A stretch of 64,000 nucleotides of DNA. It comes from Streptomyces roseochromogenus subsp. oscitans DS 12.976 (GTDB lineage Bacteria; Actinomycetota; Actinomycetes; Streptomycetales; Streptomycetaceae). The stretch spans positions 5,695,762-5,759,761 of the forward strand of contig NZ_CM002285.1 in NCBI RefSeq assembly GCF_000497445.1, read 5' to 3'. Positions 49,698 through 58,485 of this stretch are shown in pieces. The position numbers were made by a program, and so were the translations under genes. Positions within the stretch are counted from its first letter, which is position 1. The number at the start of each line of letters is the position of its first letter. The notes beneath the pieces are model-generated. The model was not told the DNA's origin and did no database searches. It saw nothing but the letters and a program-made list of their open reading frames with translations.

Positions 49698-49973
49698 ATG
49701 ATGCACACCGCTGTCGGATGGCATGTCGAGCTGGAGTTCCAGGAGGACGATCAGCACACGGATGCGGCGGCCCTGTTGCGCTTGCCCGACGGCACCGAGG
49801 TACGGGCGCACGGCCACGCCAACCGGCACCGCATCGACACGAACCAGCCCCGGGTCGGCGAGGAGATCGCCGGCGCGCGTGCCCTCAACGAACTGGCCAT
49901 GGAACTGCTGAGCAAGGCCCACGGCGAGATCGACGACGCGTCCGGAAGGATTTCGCACCCGATCAACGTGTGA
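49698..49973 (+). CDS. DUF1876-family protein
   Basis: 91 residues. Pattern AVGWHVELEFQEDDQHTDAA, then LRLPDGTEVRAHGHANRH and a final RISHPINV, typical of this actinobacterial family, which resembles dsRBD-like small folds. Function unknown; such genes are often induced under stress or dormancy in actinobacteria. ATG 49698 is placed eight bases after GGAGG. Monocistronic, ending in a shared bidirectional hairpin. Confidence 0.85.
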   Translation: MMHTAVGWHVELEFQEDDQHTDAAALLRLPDGTEVRAHGHANRHRIDTNQPRVGEEIAGARALNELAMELLSKAHGEIDDASGRISHPINV

Positions 49974-49999
49974 CATCGCAACGCGTGACATCGCGGGGT

Positions 50000-50025
50000 G
50001 CGCCCGGGAGCGCGCTCTCGGGCGC
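50000..50025. terminator. Bidirectional terminator
   Basis: 11 bp stem with one G.U pair (50000-50010 with 50015-50025) around loop CGCG, between convergent DUF1876 and serine hydrolase genes. Confidence 0.75.
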
Positions 50026-50031
50026 GCAGTC

Positions 50032-51225
50032 CTACGCGAGCGCCGTGCGCAGTGCCCGTACCAGCGCCTGCGCCCTCGGGTCCGCCGTCACGCTCTTCCG
50101 GAAGCCGTTGGTGACATAGCCGAAGGCGATGCCGGTCTCCGGGTCGGCGAAGGCGAGGGCGCCACCCCTGCCCGGGTGGCCGAAGGAGCCCGGGGAGAAC
50201 AGCGGGGCCGCGGCGCCGTGCAGCATGTAGCCGAGGCCGAACCGGGTGCCGACGACCAGGACCCGGTCCGGCCCGGCGGACTGCTCGGCGCGGGCCAGCT
50301 CCATCGTCTCCGGGGTGAACAGCCGGGTGCCGCCGTCGACTTCGCCGATGAGCGAGGCGTAGAAGCGGGCCAGCCCGTCGGCGGTGGCGATCCCGTTGGA
50401 GGCGGGCAGGGCGGCCGCGCGGTAGGCGGGGTCGTTCTCGTCGGGGAGCGGGGTGATCGCGCCGAACGCGCGCCGGGTCAGCGAGTCCGGGTCGGCGTAG
50501 GCCTCGGCCACCGCGCGCTTGGGGCGCGTCTTCAGACCGCCCGCCGCCTCGGGCGCCTCGACCGGGCCGACGCGACCCACGCGCGCGTGCTCCGACTCGG
50601 GCAGGCCGAGCCACAGGTCCGCGCCGACGGGGCCGGCGATCTCCTCCGCGATCCACTCGCCGACCGGGCGACCGGTGATCCGCCGGATCAGTTCGCCGGT
50701 GAGCCAGCTGTAGGTCTGGGCGTGGTAGCCGTGGTCCGTGCCCGGCTCCCACACCGGCGCCTGTGCGGCGACGGCTGCGGCGCCCAGGTCGGGGTCGGCG
50801 GCCTCGGCGGGGGTCAGCGGGCGGTCCAGCACGGGCACGCCCGCGCGGTGGGCGAGCAGTTGCCGGACGAGGGTGTGCTCCTTGCCGGCCGCTTTGTACT
50901 CCGGCCAGTACGCGCCGACCGGGGCGTCCAGGTCCAGTTCGCCGCGCTGGTGCAGCAGCAGGAGCGCGGCGGCGGCGACGCCCTTGGTCGCGGAGCGCAC
51001 GATCTGCGCGGTCCCGGTCTCCCAAGGGGCCGCACCGTGCGTACCGGGCTTACCGGCTATCCGGTCACCGTCGACGTCCTTCGTGCCGGCCCACAGGTCG
51101 ACGACCTTGTGCCCGTCGCGGTACACGGCGACGGCGGCGCCACGTTCCCCGAGCAGCGCGAAGTTCGCTGCGAACGCCTCCTCGACCGGCTCGAAGCCCT
51201 CGGCCACTGTGCCGTTCACGTCCAC
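50032..51225 (-). CDS. Serine hydrolase, beta-lactamase class C/EstB-like esterase
   Basis: 397 residues. The catalytic SATK (SxxK, about residue 78-81) in QIVRSATKGVAAAALLLLHQ and the YSW tyrosine motif in HAQTYSWLTGELI mark family VIII esterases/class C beta-lactamase fold. No signal peptide, so a cytoplasmic esterase is more likely than a beta-lactamase. C-terminal GYVTNGFRKSVTADPRA. GTG or ATG near 51225 (MDVNGTVAEG). It lies downstream of ohr on the same strand, separated by 83 bp. Confidence 0.87.
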   Translation of the reverse strand: MDVNGTVAEGFEPVEEAFAANFALLGERGAAVAVYRDGHKVVDLWAGTKDVDGDRIAGKPGTHGAAPWETGTAQIVRSATKGVAAAALLLLHQRGELDLDAPVGAYWPEYKAAGKEHTLVRQLLAHRAGVPVLDRPLTPAEAADPDLGAAAVAAQAPVWEPGTDHGYHAQTYSWLTGELIRRITGRPVGEWIAEEIAGPVGADLWLGLPESEHARVGRVGPVEAPEAAGGLKTRPKRAVAEAYADPDSLTRRAFGAITPLPDENDPAYRAAALPASNGIATADGLARFYASLIGEVDGGTRLFTPETMELARAEQSAGPDRVLVVGTRFGLGYMLHGAAAPLFSPGSFGHPGRGGALAFADPETGIAFGYVTNGFRKSVTADPRAQALVRALRTALA

Positions 51226-51308
51226 GCCCGCCGACCTTTCTCTCGCTGTCCCATCGCCTGCGACAGTGGGTGGAACGCGGGCCGCGCGCCTGGGATTCCT
51301 CGGTGGGA

Positions 51309-51755
51309 TCAGCCCAGCAGGATCGTTACGTCGATGTTGCCGCGCGTTGCGTTGGAGTACGGGCAGACGTCGTGCGCCGCGTCCACCAGCCGCGCCGCCA
51401 CGTTCGGGTCGAGGACCGGCAGGGAGACGCTGAGGGCGACCGCGAGGCCGTAGCCGCGCTGCCGGTTCGGGCCGATGCCGACCTTGGCGGCGACCGTGGA
51501 ACCGGTCAGGTCGTAGCCCTCGCGGTTGCCGACCAGGATCAGCGCGTTGTGGAAGCAGGAGCTGTAGCCGGCTGCGAAGAGCTGTTCCGGGTTGGTGCCG
51601 TTGCCGTCGCCGCCCAGCTCCGGGGGCATTGCGACCTTCAGCTCGATCTGGCCGTCCTGGCTGGTGACATAGCCGTCGCGGCCGCCATGTGCGGTGGCTT
51701 CGGCGACGTACATGATCTTCGTCGGACGGGTGTCGACAGCGGTGTCCGCGGTCAT
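51309..51755 (-). CDS. ohr: Organic hydroperoxide resistance protein Ohr
   Basis: 148 residues of the Ohr/OsmC family. Both catalytic cysteines are present: Cys67 in AAGYSSCFHNAL and Cys131 in AAHDVCPYSNATRGN. Reduces organic and fatty-acid hydroperoxides using lipoylated partners. ATG 51755 with GGGGGAGG. The OhrR regulator gene lies directly upstream in the same direction, with a dyad in the 150 bp gap. Confidence 0.95.
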   Translation of the reverse strand: MTADTAVDTRPTKIMYVAEATAHGGRDGYVTSQDGQIELKVAMPPELGGDGNGTNPEQLFAAGYSSCFHNALILVGNREGYDLTGSTVAAKVGIGPNRQRGYGLAVALSVSLPVLDPNVAARLVDAAHDVCPYSNATRGNIDVTILLG

Positions 51756-51786
51756 GGCCGGCCTCCCCCGGGAAAAGTGGCGCACA

Positions 51787-51808
51787 AGTACATCGTGCAC
51801 AAGGTACT
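51787..51808. promoter_or_regulatory. Candidate OhrR operator
   Basis: AGTAC (51787-51791) and GTACT (51804-51808) form the ends of a 22 bp dyad in the ohrR-ohr gap, 32 bases before the ohr start. The central GTGCAC is itself palindromic. Location fits OhrR repression of ohr. Confidence 0.5.
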
Positions 51809-51907
51809 GGCTGGTAGGTCAGTGGGCGGCACCCGGGGGTGGCAACCGTGGGTAACGGGAGATCGGGGCTGTGGGTACCGGCGTTCAGCGCCGTGGGGCT
51901 CGCGCGA

Positions 51908-52372
51908 TCAGGGCAGGTTGGCCGCCGCGTCGGCGCGCTCGGTGAGCTTCCACAACTCCACGCGCAACCGCGCGACCTCCTGCGCGCCGAAGCCGGTCGT
52001 CGCGAGCAGCGCGCCGGGCACGCGCGCCGCGCGCTCCCTGAGTTCCTCCCCGTGCCCCGTGCACGTAACGAGCACCGAGCGCTCGTCGTCGGCCGCGCGC
52101 TCCCGGCGCACCAGCCCCGCCCCCTCCAGCCGCTTGAGCAACGGCGAGACGGTCCCGTAGTCCAGGCGCAGGGCGCGCGCCAGTTCCTTCACGCTGGTCT
52201 CGCCGCGCTCCCACAGCACCAGCAGCACGAGGTACTGCGGGTAGGTGAGCCCGAGGTCGTCCAGAAGCGGACGGTATGCGGCGGTCACGGCGCGCTGGGC
52301 GGCGTACAGCGCGAAGCACAGCTGGTCGTCCAGCAGCAGCGACCCCTCGACGGCCCGGTCCTCGTTCGTCAC
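51908..52372 (-). CDS. ohrR: MarR-family organic peroxide sensor OhrR
   Basis: 154 residues. The redox-sensing cysteine is conserved (Cys19 in DDQLCFALYAAQRAV), and the winged HTH with LTYPQYLVLLVLWERGETSV and LDYGTVSPLLKRLEGAGLV is complete. Oxidation of Cys19 by organic peroxides releases the operator. GTG 52372 start. Upstream of ohr on the same strand with its own candidate operator region. Confidence 0.94.
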   Translation of the reverse strand: MTNEDRAVEGSLLLDDQLCFALYAAQRAVTAAYRPLLDDLGLTYPQYLVLLVLWERGETSVKELARALRLDYGTVSPLLKRLEGAGLVRRERAADDERSVLVTCTGHGEELRERAARVPGALLATTGFGAQEVARLRVELWKLTERADAAANLP

Positions 52373-52629
52373 GCGCCCATTGTCACGGACTTCGGATCGA
52401 GGCCGAACGGCGGCTCCGGTGCGCAGGGGAGGTCGCGGGTGACCATGAGGACGGCTCGTCGAGGACGAGTCAGGGCTTTGTTGCGAACTAGTTGCAAGAA
52501 CCAGCCAGTCGTGCATCCGTTCCGTAAGACAAGCCGTTCCCGAAGGCGTGAACCGGAAAATGTGCGACATTGGAGAGAAAGCGGAAGTACAGCTTTCGCA
52601 TATGTCACTCAGCGTGAAAGGGCGTTCCG
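52373..52629. other. Divergent spacer between ohrR and ssgE
   Basis: 257 bp with lower GC near 52540-52625. It must contain the promoters of both genes. No clear consensus promoter, terminator or coding sequence was recognised. Confidence 0.4.
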
Positions 52630-52968
52630 ATGTCTGTGGTCGAGCAGTACGCGCGCGCCCATATCGTCACGGACGAGGAGGACCCGGGGGCCGTACCGGT
52701 GCTGCTGCGGTACGACCCCGACTCCGATCCACGGTCCGTCCGGGTCGACCTGCCCGGCACTCATGAGTGGACCTTCTCGCGCACACTGCTGGAACGCGGA
52801 CTGCGGGCACCGGCCGAGAGCGGTGACGTACGGGTGTGGCCGTGCGGACGCGTCCAGGCGGTTGTGGAGTTCCACTCCGCCCACGGTGTCGAGGTGGTGC
52901 AGTTCGAGTCGAAGGCGCTGCTCAGATTCCTGCGCCGCACCTACACCGCGGAGCCCGTACGGGGCTGA
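52630..52968 (+). CDS. ssgE: SsgA-like sporulation/cell-division protein, probably SsgE
   Basis: 112 residues of the SsgA-like (SALP) family. Pattern VPVLLRYDPDSDPRSVRVDL, then WTFSRTLLERGLRAPAESGD and VVQFESKALLRFLRRTY. SALPs guide septum site selection, peptidoglycan synthesis and spore separation. The gene stands next to a penicillin-binding protein and near pmt, which is the position of ssgE in S. coelicolor; SsgE is linked to correct autolytic separation of spores. ATG 52630. Its stop abuts the convergent PBP stop without a gap. Confidence 0.88.
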   Translation: MSVVEQYARAHIVTDEEDPGAVPVLLRYDPDSDPRSVRVDLPGTHEWTFSRTLLERGLRAPAESGDVRVWPCGRVQAVVEFHSAHGVEVVQFESKALLRFLRRTYTAEPVRG

Positions 52969-54639
52969 TCAGCCGCCCATCTTCAGCAGGGCCGCCACGA
53001 TCGGCCCGGCCGTGTCGCCGCCGTGGCCGCCCGCCTGCACCACGCCGGCGGCGGCGAGGTCGCCCTTGTAGGCGGTGAACCAGCCGTTCGGCTTCTTCTG
53101 CCCGTCGACCTCCGCGGAGCCCGTCTTCGCGCCGTAGTCCCCGCTCATGCCCGCCATCGCCTTGGCCGCGGTGCCGTAATCCGCGGTGAACCGCAGGACA
53201 TCCTTCAGCTGGGCCTGCGTGTTGGACGACATGGTGCGCGCGGCCTTCGCCAGCGTGCGGTTGTCCACCGTCGGGGACACCAGGTACGGCTGGTGGAAGA
53301 CGCCCGACTCCACCGTCGCCGCCACCGACGCCATGTTCAGCGGGTTCATGCGCACCCCGCCCTGCCCGATCAGCGAGGCGCCCATCTGCGCGCCGCTCTC
53401 TACCGGGACGGAGCCGTCGAACGACGGGACGCCGATGGACCAGTTGTCCATGCCGAGGCCGTAGACCTGCTGGGCCTCGTTCGTCAGGTCACTGTTGGAC
53501 AGCTTCGGCGCGAAGTCGATGAAGGCGTTGTTGCAGGAGGCCCCGAAGCTCTGCTTGAACGTGCCCTTCTTGATCTCGGAGTTGTCGTCGTTGTGGAACG
53601 TCCAGCCCGCCAGCTTGTACGTCTTGGGACACGGGTGCGAGGCGTCCGGAGTGATGAGCTTCTTCTCGAACAGCATCGTCGACGTCACGATCTTCATCGT
53701 GGAGCCGGGTGCGAGGGAGCCCTGGAAGGCGACGTTGAAGCCGTGCCCGCTGTTGGCGACGGCGAGGATCTCGCCGGTCGAGGGCCGTACGACGACGACG
53801 GACGCCTGCTGCCGCTTGCCGACCTGCTGCTCGGCCGCCGCCTGGAGGTCCGGGTTCAGCGTCGTCTTCACCGTGCCCGGCGTGCCCTGGCTCAGCTCCA
53901 CCAGCGTCTTGTCGGACAGCTGGGCCTTCTGCGAGGCCTTGCCGCGCACCACGCGCAGTTCGATGCCGGCCTTGCCGCCCGCCGTCTTGCCGTACTTCTC
54001 CCGCAGGCCGTCCAACACCGGGCCCAAAGAGGGGTACTTGGCGGCCGTCAGCTCGCCGCCGTCGCGGTCCAGCGCCTTGATCGGCGGGGTGCCGGACTCG
54101 CCGGTGACGAGCGTGTCGCCGTCCTTCAGGTCCGGGTGGACGACAGCGGAGTGCCAGTTGACCAGCGGCTTGCCGTCACTCGCCCGCCGTACCACGGTGA
54201 GTGAACTGCCGTACGCCAGCGGCTTGCTGAGTTTCTGGTACGACACCGTCGCCTTGACGGTGAACGGCACCTTGGCGCCCGCGGGCGTGCCGGGCGTGAG
54301 GGTGACGTCCTTCAGGCGGGCGTCCTTGGTGTACCCGGTGAGCAGCGTGGTGGCGGCGGAGGCATCGTCGGTGGCGGCGGCTGCCTCGTCGATCCTGCCC
54401 TGCTGCCACGCGGTGAGGAAACGGGTGGAGGCCGTGCGGATCTCGGCGGCGCTGAGCGGACCGGACTTGACAGCCTTGTGGTCGGACGTGGCGGCCGTGC
54501 GCTCGTCGGCCGCCGCGCCGCCGTCGGTCAGTGCGTAGACACCGAACCCGACGCCGCCGACGAACACGGCGATCATCCCGCCGACCACGGCGGGCCTGGT
54601 GGTCTTCCGTCGCTCGGCGACGCGCCTTCTGTTGCCCAC
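52969..54639 (-). CDS. Penicillin-binding protein, transpeptidase with MecA_N/NTF2-like domain
   Basis: About 556 residues: N-terminal membrane anchor (VVGGMIAVFVGGVGFGVYAL, about 18-37), NTF2-like domain (about 65-180), PBP dimerisation region, then the transpeptidase. Catalytic motifs: SxxK as GSTMK (Ser313), SCN as GASCNNAF (about 367), KTG as AKTGSAE (about 505). D,D-transpeptidation of peptidoglycan outside the membrane. Resembles Streptomyces PBPs near ssgE; a sporulation role is suggested by that neighbour. GTG 54639 with GGAGG fixes the start. Confidence 0.92.
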   Translation of the reverse strand: MGNRRRVAERRKTTRPAVVGGMIAVFVGGVGFGVYALTDGGAAADERTAATSDHKAVKSGPLSAAEIRTASTRFLTAWQQGRIDEAAAATDDASAATTLLTGYTKDARLKDVTLTPGTPAGAKVPFTVKATVSYQKLSKPLAYGSSLTVVRRASDGKPLVNWHSAVVHPDLKDGDTLVTGESGTPPIKALDRDGGELTAAKYPSLGPVLDGLREKYGKTAGGKAGIELRVVRGKASQKAQLSDKTLVELSQGTPGTVKTTLNPDLQAAAEQQVGKRQQASVVVVRPSTGEILAVANSGHGFNVAFQGSLAPGSTMKIVTSTMLFEKKLITPDASHPCPKTYKLAGWTFHNDDNSEIKKGTFKQSFGASCNNAFIDFAPKLSNSDLTNEAQQVYGLGMDNWSIGVPSFDGSVPVESGAQMGASLIGQGGVRMNPLNMASVAATVESGVFHQPYLVSPTVDNRTLAKAARTMSSNTQAQLKDVLRFTADYGTAAKAMAGMSGDYGAKTGSAEVDGQKKPNGWFTAYKGDLAAAGVVQAGGHGGDTAGPIVAALLKMGG

Positions 54640-55232
54640 AGCCTCAGTTCCTCCGTGCCTTCCCCAGGTTCCCCGTAGCCCACACACTCCTCAACGACGG
54701 CACTCACCTTAAAGTCCCCACCTACGAGGGTGATGTCCGCGGCGAATCCGTAGCAGGCTTGCGACAATCGCACGCCGGTCCGACCCGCCGAAACCCAGGC
54801 TCAGACCCAGGTGTCCAGCCGGATGAAGTCCCTGTCCGCTGCCCCCGCACGGTCCTGAGCAGCTAGTTCGTCCCTGGCCTTGGGTCTTCCGAGCTGTATG
54901 CGTCAAAGCCTCAGCTCTACAGGTCCGAGGACGGCGTGCCGGCCCACACGGAGTTGTGGGTCCGTGCCGTTGACGGCAGCGAAGTTGAGATCGATCACCC
55001 GTATCGAGCGTGCACAGCCCGCCTTGCGTCCATCGGTTGATCTGTGCCTAGTATTTACTCTCGCATGGGCAGATCTTGACCCGGTCTGTCGTGCGTACAG
55101 GTCAGCCGGCGACCGGGGAATGGTGTCGCCGCGGGGGATCGTCATGCCGAGGTACTGCCCTCTGGACGTGTGCTGCCGTGGCTTGCTCCGCCTGCCGCCA
55201 TATGTCACGTCGCCACGAGAGGACGCTTACGC
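54640..55232. other. Left border region of the accessory island
   Basis: About 590 bp without a convincing gene. It contains a copy of the pmt 3' end (54803-54820). A short reading frame ending at 55040 (...AHTELWVRAVDGSEVEIDHP...) has mixed codon bias and may be a gene remnant. GC is lower than in flanking core genes, and no integrase or transposase is present. Confidence 0.45.
54803..54820 (-). repeat. Direct repeat flanking the island, left copy (pmt 3'-end copy)
   Basis: AGACCCAGGTGTCCAGCC here versus AGACCCACGTGTCCAGCC at 59158-59175: 17 of 18 identical. Similarity continues a few bases on the left with small gaps. On the minus strand it reads LDTWV and a stop, the same end as the Pmt protein. 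Confidence 0.6.
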
Positions 55233-56794
55233 ATGGCCGATGCGATGGTGCTCAAAGCCCAGCAGTTCGTCAACAAGGCCTATGGTTCCCGCATCGGGAT
55301 GACCGTCAAGGAAGACGGCAAGACCGGCTGGACCACGATGTACAGCCTCACCAGGGCGCTTCAGTGGACGGCGGCGATATCGACGGGAAGTACAACTCCC
55401 GTGTCCAGGCTGCCGTGAAGAAACTCAAGCAGGACATGGGCGTCGACAAGGCATACCCAGGCGCCGCCTTGACGCCGAAGGCATTCATGGCGCTGCTGAA
55501 CATGGACGCCTACGTCACCGTGAACGGCGGCTCACAGGCCATCCGCGAGATCCAGCAGTGGATGAACGGGCGCTATGTAGGCCGTCGTGACTTCTTCACT
55601 GCAGACGTGAAGGCCGGCGTCGAGGCCTTCCAGTCGTTCGCCAAGCTCCCCGTCTCCGGCGCCGGGGACTTCCAGACCTGGGCCTCCCTGCTGGTCTCCT
55701 ACGGCGATCAGTCCCGTAAGGGCGCGGCGTGCGACGGTGTCACCAAGGTCACTCCTGCTCGTGCGCAGGCTTTGAAAGACGCTGGCTACAAGTACATAGG
55801 CCGATATCTGTACAACCCGTCGACCACGTCCCTGCCGGAGAAGGAGATCCAGCCGGGAGAGCTGGAGACGATCAAGAAGTACGGGCTGCGCTGTTTCCCG
55901 ATCTTCCAGACGTGGGCCCGCTCGGTCGACTACTACAGCCCGGCGCAAGGCAAGACGGACTGCATGAACGCCTCCTACAAAGCGGAGGAACACGGCTTCA
56001 AACCAGGCACGCTCATCTACTTCACGGTCGACTATGACGCGGTCGATGACGAGGTAACGTCACATGTTCTGCCGTATTTCCGGTCGATCAAGGACCAGAT
56101 GGGCCGGATGGGTGCCCAGTTCAGGGTCGGTATCTACGGCCCGCGCAACGTGTGCTCCCGCATCTCCGCCGTCGGATATGCCGATGCGAGTTTCGTGTCC
56201 GACATGTCGTCCGGGTTCTCCGGCAACCTGGGATACCCGCTACCGGACAACTGGTCCTTCGATCAGATCGTCACGAAGACGGTCGGTACCGGCGAGAGCC
56301 CCCACTACAGCCAGGTGGACGTCGTGGAAGACGCCGGCGTGGTGTATTACCACACCGCTGCGATCCCGGACTGGGCCAAAGACCTCCCCGGCGTCAAGAA
56401 GCTCGTGGACAGCAGCACCGGCATCGCCAAGATCCAGGGCCGTACCGGCATCCTCGCCCGTAACAACTCCATCCGCTCAGGCACCCTCTCCGGAAAGATC
56501 CTTGACCCGGCCAAGGACTCCGACAGGTGGTCCATGTGGCAGAAGCTCAACCAGGACAACGCCTTCAATGTGGGAACCGTCCCACACATGCACATCTGGG
56601 CGGCCGACGGAAAGAAGGGTGATCACGACGAGACCCCGATCCGTCGCCCCGCACTCGACTACACCGACGCCGAGACCTATCAAATCCTCCGCCGCTACCA
56701 GGGATTCGGCGACCAGGCCGAGGCTGACGCGAAGCTGCGTATGCCGCTGTACGCGATCTTCGAGAAGTACAACCGCATCATCCGCGAGTCCTGA
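55233..56794 (+). pseudogene. DUF1906 (glycoside-hydrolase-like) peptidoglycan-binding protein, frameshifted
   Basis: The N-terminus MADAMVLKAQQFVNKAYG and GKTGWTTMYSLTRALQ lies in one frame (55233 to about 55364). The rest, from VDGGDIDGKYNSRVQAAVKK onward, is in another frame up to 56794. One missing base near 55364-55366 (restoring ALQ-VDGG) would give a continuous protein of about 520 residues. Domains: two peptidoglycan-binding-like repeats (about 1-155), then DUF1906 with ALKDAGYKYIGRYLYNP, FPIFQTWA and IYFTVDYDA (about 165-375), then a 130-residue C-terminal region of unknown type. No signal peptide. Either a true frameshift or a sequence error. Confidence 0.75.
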
Positions 56795-56800
56795 CCGGCC

Positions 56801-57286
56801 ATGATCACCGCATCCGACCCGTGGCAGGGGCACAACTTCCCAGCGCTCTTCGCCATCGCGCTCTGCGGAGCGGCGGCGCTGCTCGCACTCATCGTCTACC
56901 TGTGTTCGCGACTCACACCGCGGAACCTGCGTTCCTACACTCCACCGGCTGTCTGGCGGGATGTGTCCCTGCTGACGGCTGCTGCGTCACTGGCGCTCTA
57001 CCTCTGGGGATGTCTGCACGTCATTTTCATGGACCGCGAGAAAGAAGGCCAGGCGTGCGAGGTGGCTCGCCCTCCGGACGTGCGGCACCTCGTCGGCATG
57101 CGCGGCGACTTCGTCCCCCTGCGGCTCGTATGCCGGGCAGCGGACGGCCGTGACTACTCCATCCTCATTCCGCACTACGTCAACCCGACCATTCTCGTCC
57201 TGCTGCTGCTCGGCCTGACCTGCGGAGTCATCTCCGTCCTGCTGTCCCGGCGAGCGCAGCGCATCGGCCAAGGACTGATCCGTTGA
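56801..57286 (+). CDS. Three-helix membrane protein, unknown function
   Basis: 161 residues. Membrane helices at about 14-36 (ALFAIALCGAAALLALIVYL), 53-72 (LLTAAASLALYLWGCLHVIF) and 127-147 (PTILVLLLLGLTCGVISVLL), with an extracellular loop of ~50 residues containing two Cys (ACEVARPPDV, LVCRAADG) that could pair. No family recognised. It starts six bases after the DUF1906 gene and overlaps the next gene by TTGA, so the five island genes form one transcription unit. Confidence 0.65.
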   Translation: MITASDPWQGHNFPALFAIALCGAAALLALIVYLCSRLTPRNLRSYTPPAVWRDVSLLTAAASLALYLWGCLHVIFMDREKEGQACEVARPPDVRHLVGMRGDFVPLRLVCRAADGRDYSILIPHYVNPTILVLLLLGLTCGVISVLLSRRAQRIGQGLIR

Positions 57287-58062
57287 GTCACACCGAACCG
57301 ACCCGCAGACACGCCCTCACCACGGCGATGGGCGTCACCGCGGCCGCAACTCTCGCCTCCGTCGGCTTCCTGTCCATCCCGGCTGTGGCCGCATCCCAGC
57401 CCGGCCCTGATCCCGTGAAGAACGATGAGCTGAAGGAGGCACTGCGCAGCCTCGAAGCCCGGCGGCGACGACTCCTCACGGGCCGCCCGTCCGCCAACGG
57501 GTGGGAGATGGAGAAGGAGACTGACGCTGGCGGATCGATCTGGACCTGTGACATCGCGGGCACCCCAGGCCCGCTCACCGTGGCGGTCCGCGCTGGTGAC
57601 GTAGCAACCGTCCTTACTCACGTGATCCGCCGCTTCAACTACGAGATCGACGAACTCGGAACGAAGAACGAAGCCCCGGCACTCCTGGGATGGACTCACC
57701 CCAGCAAGGTACGCAACAGTGCTCTTCCAGAGAGCAACCAGGCCTCCGGTACAGCGGTCGTGATCCGCCCCACCTGGTACCCGCCCGGCGCGCAGGGTGG
57801 CTTCACCGACGTGCAGAAGGATACGGTCCGGGACATCCTCGCCGAATGCGAAGGCGTTGTCCGCTGGGGCGGTGACGACCGCCGCCCCTACGAGGGCCTG
57901 TTCTCCATCGACGTCAAGCCCGGAGATGTCCGGCTGGCGGAGATCGCGGGCAGGATACGTGGCTGGAACGAGACGCCGGGCGAGGGGGCGGGAACCGGCC
58001 CGGACCCGTATCAGTCGGCTCGTAAGCGTGCAGCGGACCGGCTTGCCCGCCAGCAGGCTTGA
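57283..58062 (+). CDS. Exported protein with Tat-like signal, unknown function
   Basis: 259 residues from TTG 57283, overlapping the previous stop (TTGA). N-terminus TRRHALTTAMGVTAAATLAS and SVGFLSIPAVAASQP resembles a twin-arginine signal with an AxA cleavage site near residue 36. The mature part has a charged helix (KNDELKEALRSLEARRRRLL) and two similar-looking alpha/beta segments, the second with FTDVQKDTVRDILAECEGVV. No known domain recognised. Part of the island operon. Confidence 0.65.
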   Translation: MSHTEPTRRHALTTAMGVTAAATLASVGFLSIPAVAASQPGPDPVKNDELKEALRSLEARRRRLLTGRPSANGWEMEKETDAGGSIWTCDIAGTPGPLTVAVRAGDVATVLTHVIRRFNYEIDELGTKNEAPALLGWTHPSKVRNSALPESNQASGTAVVIRPTWYPPGAQGGFTDVQKDTVRDILAECEGVVRWGGDDRRPYEGLFSIDVKPGDVRLAEIAGRIRGWNETPGEGAGTGPDPYQSARKRAADRLARQQA

Positions 58063-58071
58063 CGCGCTGCC

Positions 58072-58485
58072 GTGATGAAACGAACGCTTCCCTCAGTCGT
58101 ATTGGCCGCGCTCATCCTGCTGACAGGGTGCAGTACGGAGCCCTCGGCGAAGAGTAGTCCGCGGCCGTCCGACGGCCCGCCCACCATCAGCGCGTCCCCG
58201 GCAGGTGCAGGCCGCGACCTTGCGGCGCGCTACCGAAAGGCTGGCGGAGACGCCGACGTGTACGGGCTCACGCACACGAAGAACCGGGAAGGTGTGCTGG
58301 TCCTGACCGTGTGGACCCGCAAGAGGTCCGGCTACGGCGGCGGTTTCGACACCTTCGACAAGACGCTGGTGTCCTTCCTGACCAGGGAGGGTGTCAGCCT
58401 CGCTCAGGGCTATGTGCTGAACGTGTATGGCTCTGACGGGACCAGACTGCATCACTTCGACACCACCGTGGAGAACAACCCTTGA
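58072..58485 (+). CDS. Small lipoprotein, unknown function
   Basis: 137 residues. Signal peptide with lipobox LLTGC-ST (Cys about residue 20), then a Ser/Pro linker and a compact domain with DVYGLTHTKNREGVLVLTVW and LSVS-like strands ending LHHFDTTVENNP. No family recognised. Start GTG 58072 or ATG 58075. It overlaps the next gene by TTGA. Fourth gene of the island. Confidence 0.65.
   Translation: MMKRTLPSVVLAALILLTGCSTEPSAKSSPRPSDGPPTISASPAGAGRDLAARYRKAGGDADVYGLTHTKNREGVLVLTVWTRKRSGYGGGFDTFDKTLVSFLTREGVSLAQGYVLNVYGSDGTRLHHFDTTVENNP

Noticed and set aside
50032..51225. Secreted beta-lactamase
   Set aside because: The SxxK and Tyr motifs fit, but there is no signal peptide and the closest pattern is EstB-type esterases.
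54880..55302. 140-codon + strand frame at the island border as a gene
   Set aside because: Composition is Arg/Ser/Pro-rich without family pattern, and it overlaps the DUF1906 start in another frame.
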